From: Dugong dugon
Lineage: Eukaryota; Chordata; Mammalia; Sirenia; Dugongidae
Direction of reading: 5' to 3'
DNA length: 64,000 nucleotides
Assembly: GCA_030035585.1 (NCBI GenBank)
Contig: CM057465.1
Span: forward strand, 29,592,001-29,656,000
Each line of letters opens with the position of its first letter. Position 1 is the first letter of the stretch. A model generated the notes under the pieces. It was not told the DNA's origin and did no database searches. It saw only the letters and a list, made by a program, of their open reading frames with translations. A program made the translations under genes and the position numbers. Shown in pieces: positions 56,414-64,000 of this stretch.

Positions 56414-57381
56414 ATGAGAGGGTTATAATGTGTTTTCTGAGTTGAATGGAGTTTCGTTCAAAAAGAAAAAAAAGCAGCATTTTGCCATCAGCTTCCCTGC
56501 CTGTGGTTGACAGTTGATGGAACAGTGCATGGAGTAATACGTTTTCCTTTTGCTTTCTAAATTTGTATTAAGCCCATAGCAATTCTGCAGCAAATTTAAT
56601 GATGTTGTGGGAAAAAATGTCTAATGTAAAATGTTTTATTATAAAAGTACCGAAACATATTTCATCACTATATCTAGTGATATAGGTGTACTATGTCTGC
56701 CTCTGTGTTTGACAGCATGGAAAAAAAGTACTATAGTTGTAGGGGGGGAGGCGGAAAGTTTTAGAAATGAAAGTGAAAACCTGCACTCATCAGGCATTAT
56801 TCCCTGGAGCTCGACTCTGTGGGGTGTTTTTATTGTATTTTGTCTGTAACAAAACATAGTTTTTCATGTTCAGATTTTAGGTAAGTTTAGCCAGTTCTGG
56901 CATAATGGATTAAGTTACAAGTTCTTGCCATTTCTGAAATGATATGTTGAAATATACTTACTACAATTCCTTCTTGAAAGAGTTACAGATTTCTAATGAA
57001 AAGAAAATATGTAGCTTTAAAGAATTTAGAAGCCGTCTTCAGGATAGTATTTTTATCTACTCTTATTTGAAAAGATTTTTAAAAAATTACCATTCCAAAA
57101 ATGAATCGTAAGTGGAGAAAAACAGCAAACGCTGCCCTAGATTTTGGACTTTCTGGCATTCCTCCCAACAATTAATCTTCAACCCTTTAAAAGAAAAATA
57201 ATGTCACTCTCTACTTAATCAGGACTACTAGGCTAAAATTCAAGCTGCTTGAATTAGTATTAGCTTAAGAATATATATTTACAGATAGACTATGTCCCTT
57301 GAGAACTAGTGATACAAAACACTGCTTCTTTTCTAAAATGAGCTTTACCTGAGCCTACAAACAGAGAAAATAAAAATCAGC
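56414..57381. other. Unique-looking block between the 96-bp repeats
   Basis: About 970 bp without any recognised repeat. It contains a G-run at 56,741-56,747 and short palindromes such as 'atcactatatctagtgat'. Function unknown. Confidence 0.4.
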
Positions 57382-57477
57382 TGATTGACATTTTTTCTTT
57401 AAATAGATTAGTTGGGCTGAACCACTAATCTGGTAACCTTTTCAAGAAACAATAAGAAAGGTTAAGGAACTGTCTAA
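57382..57477. repeat. 96-bp direct repeat, copy 2
   Basis: See copy 1; same orientation, 1,064 bp downstream. Confidence 0.95.
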
Positions 57478-57599
57478 GATACGGCCAAACTTAATTCTCA
57501 CAACTAAGAATAAAACTAAAGTTCATTTACAACTATGGATTATATCTAAAACTACTAGAGGATTCAAAGCACATACAAAGTTCAAATATTTATTGAATG

Positions 57600-57718
57600 T
57601 GAATTCATCAGGATACTCATATTCATTTATTTATCTCTTACTTTGCACTAAGCCCCATACTAAACACTTACATGTGTAATCTCATCTAATTCTCACAACA
57701 ACGTCAAAGTGCACATCA
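57600..57718 (-). mobile_element. MIR-like fragment cut by RTE
   Basis: 'tactaaacacttacatgtg' and 'taatctcatctaattctcac' are reversed MIR wording, ending where the RTE 3' tail begins. Confidence 0.5.
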
Positions 57719-57880
57719 TTTGTTGTTGTTCTTAGGTGTCGTCTAGTCAGTTTTGACTCATAGCAACCCCATGTACAACAGAAGGAAACACTACCTGGTC
57801 CTCACTACGCCATCCTCACAACCACTGCTATGCTTGAACCCATTGTTGCAGCCACTGTGCCAATCCTTCTTGTTGAGACA
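57719..57880 (-). mobile_element. RTE 3' end, 5'-truncated
   Basis: 'gttgttgttcttaggtgtcg', 'accccatgtacaacagaagg' and 'gttgcagccactgtgccaat'. About 160 bp of the RTE 3' end, opposite in orientation to the copy at 58,003. Confidence 0.88.
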
Positions 57881-58002
57881 TGAAATAGCTCAGTATCTTT
57901 GAAAGTCCACATATTACTAGGGCAGGCCAACTTAGTCAAAACTCTTTCTCCTTTTCCATTATTCTCTGATTGTCTTTTTCACATTTCACCTCCATTAGTG
58001 TT

Positions 58003-58925
58003 ATAAGGGGACACTGCATGGTTTAAAGCCAGGAAAGGTGTGCATCAGAGTTATTCTATCTGCATTCTGAGCAAATAATCCAAGAAGCTGGACTACATGA
58101 AGAAAAACATGGCATCAGAATTGGAGGAAGACTCATTGACAACCTGTGATATGCAGGTGATACAACCTTGCTTGCTGAAAGTGAAGAGGACTTCAAGCAC
58201 TTACTGATGAAGATCAAAGACTACAGCCTTCAGTATGAATTGCACCTCAACGTAAAGAAAACAAAAATCCTCACAACAGGACCAATAAAGAACATCATGA
58301 TAAATGGAGAAAAGATTGAAGTTGTCAAGAATTTCATTTTATTGAATCCACAATCGATGCCCATGGGAACAGCCTTGAAGAAATCAGATGACATATTGCA
58401 TTGGATAAATCTGTTACAAAAGATCTCTTTAAAATGTTAAAAGCAAACATGTCATTTTAGGGATTAAGGTATGCCTGACCCGATCTGCAGTATATTCAAT
58501 TGCCTCATAGGCATGTGAAAGCTGGACAATCAATAAGGAAACCGAAGAAGAACTGATACCTTTGAATTATGGTGTTGGCAAAAATATTGAATATACCATG
58601 GATTGCCAGAAAAATGAACAAATCTGTCTTGTAAGTACAGCCAGAATACTTAGAAGTGAGGATGGTAAGTACTTCGTCTCATGTACTTTGGACATGTTAT
58701 TAGGAGGGACCAGTCCCTAGAGAAGGACATCACGCTTGGTAAAGCAGAGGGTCAGTGAAAAAGGGGAATACCCTTAATGAGAAGAATTGATACAGTGGCT
58801 GCAACAATGGGCTCAAGCCTAACAAAGATTGTGAGGATGGCATAGGACCGGGCAGTGTTTCATTCTGTGTTGTACATAGGGTCACTATGAGTCGGAACCA
58901 ACTGACGGCACCTAACAAGAGCAAA
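58003..58925 (+). mobile_element. RTE LINE, 5'-truncated, ~0.9 kb
   Basis: Starts in the RT region ('ctgcatggtttaaagccagg') and runs to the RTE 3' end ('gtcactatgagtcggaacc', 'actgacggcacctaacaag'). Confidence 0.92.
58150..58440 (+). pseudogene. RTE reverse transcriptase fragment with mutated YADD box
   Basis: The catalytic box at 58,150-58,161 reads Y-A-G-D instead of Y-A-D-D, with a TGA codon just before it. The following 90-codon frame from 58,168 (LAESEEDFKHLLMKIKDYSL, then VKKTKILTTGPI, MINGEKIEVV) is the RT segment after motif C, also found reversed at 41,893-42,080. Non-functional. Confidence 0.85.
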
Positions 58926-58938
58926 GAGTGTTATATAA

Positions 58939-59150
58939 AGGATCCCTGTTGATGCAAAGTGTCAAGGACTCGGCTAATAACTGCTGGGTGGGCTGTCCAA
59001 ACCCAGCAGTGGTTCCATGGGAGAAAGACCTGGAGATCTGCTCCCATAAAGGTTACAGCCTAGAAAACCCTATGAGGCAGTTCTACTCTGTCACATGAGG
59101 TCATTATGAGTCAAAAATCAACTTGACAGCACCTAAAACAACAACAACAA
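58939..59150 (+). mobile_element. AfroSINE (long form) with RTE-type tail
   Basis: 'gatccctgttgatgcaaag' to 'cacctaaaacaacaacaac'. Directly follows the RTE 3' end. Confidence 0.9.
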
Positions 59151-59159
59151 TGCCACGTA

Positions 59160-59341
59160 AGGAGTCCCTGGGTTCGACAAACTGGTATTTGAACCCACTC
59201 AGAGGCACCTGGGAAGACAAGTCTGGCAATTGCCTTCTGAAAGATCACAGCATTGAAAACCCTATGGAGCAGCTCTACTCTACACATGGGGTCATAATGA
59301 GTGGGAATTGACTCAACAGCAACTAACAACAATAACAACAG
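59160..59341 (+). mobile_element. AfroSINE (long form, internal gap) with RTE-type tail
   Basis: 'ggagtccctgggttcgacaa' to 'gcaactaacaacaataac'. It lacks part of the head-to-middle segment. Flanks 'aatgccacgtaa' and 'cagtgtcacata' are similar and may be the TSD. Confidence 0.88.
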
Positions 59342-59894
59342 TGTCACATAGCCGTATAGTAATAAAAAGAGAAAAAATACAGTTTTTAATGTAATATCAT
59401 CTCTATCATCTTTGGTTTTCTAACCTGTAGTTACAGCACTTCATTTAGCACTTAGTACATTTTTCTTTTTTAGTGATATACAACTCTGCTATGTTTCTTT
59501 ACTTCCTGCTGTAGCTGGTGTGTTTTTTGCCCTATACCAAACCAAAAAAAATTAAAAAATAAAAAGTGCTATAGTATATTAAATCATGTTTGCCCCTTGA
59601 TTGTACTTGCTTTTATTATGCTTATATTTGGTTGTATTAAGACAACTAACTACAATTCCAAAATGGGTTCTCAACCTACTAAACTCAGAGATCACTAATG
59701 GAACCACCCTATAGGTATGTCAAATGAGACTGGCAAGATGCAAGTTCATCCGCATATTTTGTGTATGTGGTGAAGCTGAGGCAAGATCAAATATCTCCAG
59801 TGCTTCAGGGGGTGCTTATTGTTGCCATGGAGGAAAATGAAATTCGTTCAAATTTAAAGCACTTTTATTTTGAAATGTCTTTTGAAACACTAAT
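59342..59894. other. AT-rich sequence
   Basis: No feature recognised. Confidence 0.4.
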
Positions 59895-59906
59895 TGATCA
59901 GGATAA

Positions 59907-60119
59907 ACAAAACAAAAAACAGTTGCTGTTGAGTCCATCCTGAATCAAGGCAACCCCATGTAGTCAGAATAGAACGTGCTCCAGAGGGTTTTCAAAGGCT
60001 GATTTTTTTGAAGTAGATCATCAGGCCTTTCTTCCAAGGCACCTCTTGGTGGATTCAGACTTCCAACCTTTGAGTTACCAGTTGAGCTCATTGACCATTT
60101 GCACCACCTAGGGACTCCC
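59907..60119 (-). mobile_element. AfroSINE (long form) with 12-bp TSD
   Basis: 'acagttgctgttgagtccat' at the tail side, 'gtagatcatcaggcctttc' in the middle, 'atttgcaccacctagggact' at the head. 59,895-59,906 and 60,120-60,131 match at 11 of 12 positions. Confidence 0.92.
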
Positions 60120-60131
60120 TGATCAGTATAA

Positions 60132-62253
60132 TTTAGGTCATTATGTTTAAGTTGCTTTCCTTTCTTGTGTTTTTGTGTTCAAATGGGTAATTATTTACAA
60201 ATTTTTGTGACATGGAATATTGAGCTCTATTTTTTATATAATTCTTTTGATATTTCTCTTGATAATAATACTACCTAGTCTTCTTGGAAACTCTGTATAT
60301 TCTCTTGTATGTATTAATTTGTTTTGGCAATAGAACTAAATGCAAAACATGTAGTTTTGATATTTTAATGCAAATAGACTAAAATAAGAAAAAGCAGTTT
60401 AAGTATTTGCTGAGGACAACATAGACAACACAGAACATTAAGTCTTGTTATATATTCACAACATATTTTAGGGGAGCACAAAAACTACATTTTGTTAGAG
60501 TTACATGGAATCATTCCCAACTATGGTAGAAAAGATCTAACAGAGAAACTGATATGCAGTGAAACATTTCTACTCTTGACATTGGAAATATTTAAATGCA
60601 TTTTCAAAATCACCAACTTAAAATTTTAGAATGCCATATAAGACATACAGCCCAACTCCTATAATTCTGGTAGCATCAGTTATACAAAGAGTTAATAGCA
60701 ACACAAGTTTTAAAATCTTTACCTAAAGCAGATAAATTGCCCAATATTCTTCCCAATCTGCAAAGTTGGCTCTACTCTAGTTCAATGTATCATCAGAAAA
60801 GCACTTAAAATTTCATAAAATTTTATCAGAAAAAAATTATAATGCAATGATGATCAATGTACATGATGTTTACAATAGAGAATTAAGCATTTGTTAATAT
60901 GCGCATGTGTGTGTGTGTGTGAGAGAGAGAGTTTGTAGGGGCAGATGCACATGCATATTTGTATGTATTAAAAGAAAATGTTCAGATTAGCAATATTGGA
61001 ATATCTTTTCAGGACTAATTAGAATCATCCAATCATAGAAGTAGTAGAGGCTTTTAGAGATCATTCAGTCCCAATGATCAGAATTGACCTAATCTTCAAA
61101 CCCAGCAGCCTTTTCTCAATCTTCATACTTCCGATATCTTCATAGTACTCGGTCATGGCCCCTTTTGAAATTATTTTAAGCATATTTTTGCTAGACATTT
61201 GATATGATTTTTGAAGGTTATAACGTGATAAGAAAAAATTGTTCTGACTGCAATAAACCAAGATGATACATGATCGCTTCTTCTTTCATGTTTCTTCTTT
61301 TTACCCTCGCTTGTCTATAGTCCATCTCTCTTGAATCAAATTGGAACAGAGATATTTCCATCCATTCGTGAATTAATCTAGTAAATATGACTGTGTTTCT
61401 TAAAAACAAGTATTTCTTTTTCTTTTTTTTGAACAGGACATTTTGTGTCTTTTAGGTACAAATCATATTTTTCAAGAACAATATATTTTGAAAATGCTTT
61501 TATCAAAAAATTGGAAGGAAATAAACAAAGCCAGCAATCAAACACAATCCCATTTCGTATTTTCTACAGCCATCAATAGCTGTCTTTCAAGCACTTTGGA
61601 CATCAATTACCTGTTTCATTTGTACTTCAGTAGGCTTCTCTTCCACTTACCATACCTTTAATTGCTACATCCTCCAAGATCCTGTCCTCATCCATTTGTT
61701 TCCTTTTTCCACATTCTTTCTAGAAATATTATTGCGATGTCACCAATCATTTAAAATTATATCCCTCTCCTTAACTTCTTCCCTCAGCTCTCATTCCACA
61801 CCCATAAGTGACTCCTCTTAGACATGTTTACCTGAATGTTAATTTACCACCTCAGAATGGGCAGCAACCTCCAACCTCTAACCCAAACCATTCCCTTACT
61901 GATTTCATTTCTGTCTTCTGCATCATGATATTACATTTAAATCCATATTTACTTCTGCTGGAAAGTCTGAACAGTTCCAATGCCAACTAAAAATGTTGCC
62001 ATACATTAATGGATTCCCTGAACACATTAGGCCTCTGAGGAAATTATTATAGACTCTCTTTAGCCTTATGTTATCCAAATTGTCTATCTCTAAACAAATT
62101 TTATCCTTTTCTTTCTTTGCTCAGAAAGTCCTCTCCATGAAGAACACTATCGTCCAATTTTGCAAGTGATAATCTTATTCATTCTTCAAGTGGTAACACA
62201 AAGAAACTTTACCTGGTATCCCAGGCTGTTTCTCCTAAGAACTTGTACAGTGT
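60132..62253. other. AT-rich sequence; (TG)n(AG)n at 60,905-60,931; possible LINE scraps
   Basis: No gene. 61,600-62,050 is C/T-rich ('catcctccaagatcctgtcc', 'ggcagcaacctccaacctc') and may be decayed LINE sequence. Confidence 0.4.
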
Positions 62254-62352
62254 TTTCTTTTTCTTTCTTTCTCTCTTCCTTCCTTCTTTCCTTCCTTCCT
62301 CCATTCCTTCCTCCCTATCTCCCTCCTTCCCTCCCTTCTTTCTTTCTTTCTT
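62254..62352. repeat. Polypyrimidine tract (CTTT/CTTCC)n
   Basis: Almost uninterrupted pyrimidines on the + strand for about 100 bases; a mixed tetra-/pentanucleotide microsatellite. Confidence 0.95.
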
Positions 62353-62436
62353 GTTTTGTACCTCTGTATTCTATTTTGCACTGAGTTGAAATATCAGTGA
62401 AGATGACTTTTGATTTCTACTACTCTTCTGGGCCTA

Positions 62437-62614
62437 AACAAAAAAAAAAAAAAAACTGAACCCATTGCCGTTAAGTCGATTCTGACTTACAGCAACCCTA
62501 TAGGACAGAGTAGAACTGCCCCCATAGGGTTTCCAAGGAGCAGCTGGTGGGTTTGAACTGCCAACCTTTTGTTAGCAGCAGAACTCTTAAACCACTACAC
62601 CACCAGGGCTCCCT
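62437..62614 (-). mobile_element. AfroSINE (short form)
   Basis: A-run at 62,440-62,455, 'cccattgccgttaagtcgat' tail region, 'gcccccatagggtttcc', head 'ctacaccaccagggctccc'. Flanks 'tctgggccta' and 'tttgggtcta' are probable TSD copies. Confidence 0.93.
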
Positions 62615-62625
62615 TTTGGGTCTAG

Positions 62626-63369
62626 GGGTGACATTTTTATCTTCTTTGTAACTCAAAATGCCTTATATAAAATAAATTTAAGAAATGTGTTTAACAAATC
62701 AATGCATCTCCTTTAATTTCTTTATTTTTCAGACAAAACATACACCAAATGAGGTGATTTACCAATTTATGTCACAAAAGGAGAACCCATATTTTTCAAA
62801 TGGCCACCCAGTTATAAGAAGTACTCTTTGAGGGTCCCTGTGATGTACATCTGAATTCTTCACATAATATGTTTGTGGCAAATTTAGTGTGAACTGGCAT
62901 GGTCAACATCCCAAAAGAGAAAATTCCAGCAGGGAATTGGAGTTTTATGATTCAGCTTCATAATGGTTTATTTATTGAATCAGTCTTCATCAGAAACCAG
63001 CTACAGATTCAGTCATCAAAGTGTCTTTCCCACAGAGTTTCTAATAAGGTCATCAAAATCCATCTGTTGAAGAAGAGTGTTTAATCTCCACAAAATGTGT
63101 TGAGGAGTTGGCTTTATTGGAAATTATACTTCATTCTCTTCTTATTCTGCAGAAAGCAAGATCTCATCAGCAGACTTAAAACAAAAAAGAATATATATTT
63201 CTTGAAGTTTCTGCACAATTGGATCCTCTGCCTTAGCTACTCTTTTCCAAATGGTCTGTATATACTTAGGATGAACTTAGTTTTCTAATTTCAGTATCAA
63301 ATATACTTCCCATAAGGTTGATGGCATAGACTAGTTGTTACCAATGAAGGTGGATGATCAGGATAACCA
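62626..63369. other. Unassigned sequence
   Basis: No gene or named repeat. The 61-63 aa frames at 62,899-63,288 are not recognised. Confidence 0.4.
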
Positions 63370-63455
63370 AGGCATTTTTAAAAATACACATTCCAGAGTT
63401 CTAATCCCAGTTCTCTGTATCAGAATTTTCTGGGGTGTTTTTTAAGAAATATGTA
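63370..63455. mobile_element. Possible MER5-type hAT remnant
   Basis: 'gcatttttaaaaatacacat' and 'tctgtatcagaattttctgg' are in the order of an old MER5A-like element. Confidence 0.4.
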
Positions 63456-63467
63456 CCTTGAAAAAGT

Positions 63468-63683
63468 AGGAGCCTTGGCATTGCATACATGCAATAATAC
63501 TGCTTACAGTGGATGGCTAACCGGTAGGCAGTTTGAACCCACCCAGCTGCTCAGTGGGAGAAAGACCTGGTGATCTGCTCCTGTAAAGATTATGGCCAAG
63601 AAAACTCTTTGTGGTAGTTTTACTCTGTCATATGGGGTACTATAAGATAGTGTCGATTTAGTGGTACTTAACAACACAACAAC
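63468..63683 (+). mobile_element. AfroSINE (long form) with RTE-type tail
   Basis: 'ggagccttggcattgcatac', 'gagaaagacctggtgatctg', 'ggtacttaacaacacaac'. Flanks 'accttgaaaaag' (63,455-63,466) and 'acctgtaaaaag' (63,682-63,693) match at 10 of 12 positions. Confidence 0.9.
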
Positions 63684-63693
63684 CTGTAAAAAG

Positions 63694-64000
63694 GCACCTC
63701 TTTGTCCCTTCAGTTTTGAACATGCCCTTTGGCAAACATAGGTAAGAATTTACGCTATGTTTCTCCGAAGAACAAAACTGCAGCAGTTGTTATATGTTGA
63801 TAGATTAAGCTTAAACTCTAGAGGAAAAAAAAAAAAAAGAAAATTTACCAGTAAACAGGTAATAAATGGCTTCTGTTAGATTTCTCTAAACTTTGACAAC
63901 TCTGTTAGATCACTGGGATTGTTTAATCAGTGTTTGGAGAACAATCTGCCAGAGCTTCTGCATCAAAAAATTCCCCTTAATTTATTTATAAGGTTTTAGA
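63694..64000. other. AT-rich sequence to the window edge
   Basis: A-run at 63,823-63,838. No feature recognised. Confidence 0.4.

Noticed and set aside
57719..58925. Twin-priming inversion of one RTE
   Set aside because: Both the - strand and the + strand pieces contain the RTE 3' end, so they are two separate insertions.
62160..62384. 74-aa serine/leucine-rich frame
   Set aside because: Produced by the polypyrimidine microsatellite.
1..64000. CRISPR array, operons or prokaryotic genes
   Set aside because: No regularly spaced repeats and no dense coding; all features are of a mammalian repeat landscape.

Overview
This window looks like nuclear DNA from a placental mammal of the clade Afrotheria, most likely an elephant or a close paenungulate relative. 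The evidence is about twenty copies of a tRNA-derived SINE with the AfroSINE sequence and several copies of an RTE-type LINE whose 3' end carries the same tail. Older mammal-wide repeats (MIR, L2, MaLR/MLT1-type LTRs, a full-length L1) lie among them. The DNA is AT-rich. I found no exon of an intact host protein-coding gene, no tRNA or rRNA gene and no CRISPR array. It reads as a gene desert or a very large intron, and almost all of the longer open reading frames are remains of retrotransposon proteins.

Layout. 1-7.5 kb: an RTE end, LTRs, an old L1 piece and two SINEs. 7.5-14.8 kb: largely unrecognised sequence. 14.9-19.9 kb: an RTE that keeps its 5' end but lacks its 3' end, a MaLR LTR, a quasi-palindrome, three AfroSINEs inserted one after another at the same target, and a pogo-clade DNA transposon remnant holding a SINE. 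23.8-32.4 kb: one full-length L1 on the + strand with a perfect 16-bp target-site duplication (TSD), a YY1-type site near its 5' end, a partly open ORF1, a ruined ORF2, and the 3' end of a second L1 nested in ORF2. 36-39.5 kb: SINEs, an AfroSINE split by a DNA transposon, and a ~100-bp unidentified sequence inserted into an LTR. 41.4-49.3 kb: a nested stack of RTE LINEs on the - strand. The outer one is near full length with an 8-bp TSD. It contains a second RTE (9-bp TSD) and a 1.25-kb LTR-bounded composite (5-bp TSD) that encloses the last part of a MAGE-family gene. 49.3-64 kb: AT-rich sequence with scattered SINEs, RTE pieces, L2/MIR remains and a 96-bp direct repeat 1,064 bp apart.

Nothing here is a functioning multi-gene system. 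The parts are related as parasites: AfroSINEs carry an RTE-like tail and so presumably used RTE machinery, while the L1 and the RTEs supplied the endonuclease and reverse transcriptase that built the region. The most unusual object is the LTR/MAGE/LTR composite at 42,090-43,340. It appears to have integrated as one unit and looks like capture of a host gene fragment by an endogenous LTR element.

Limits: repeat families were recognised by eye, so family names are tentative, ends are good to a few bases only where a TSD is given, and divergence was not computed except where a hand count is stated.
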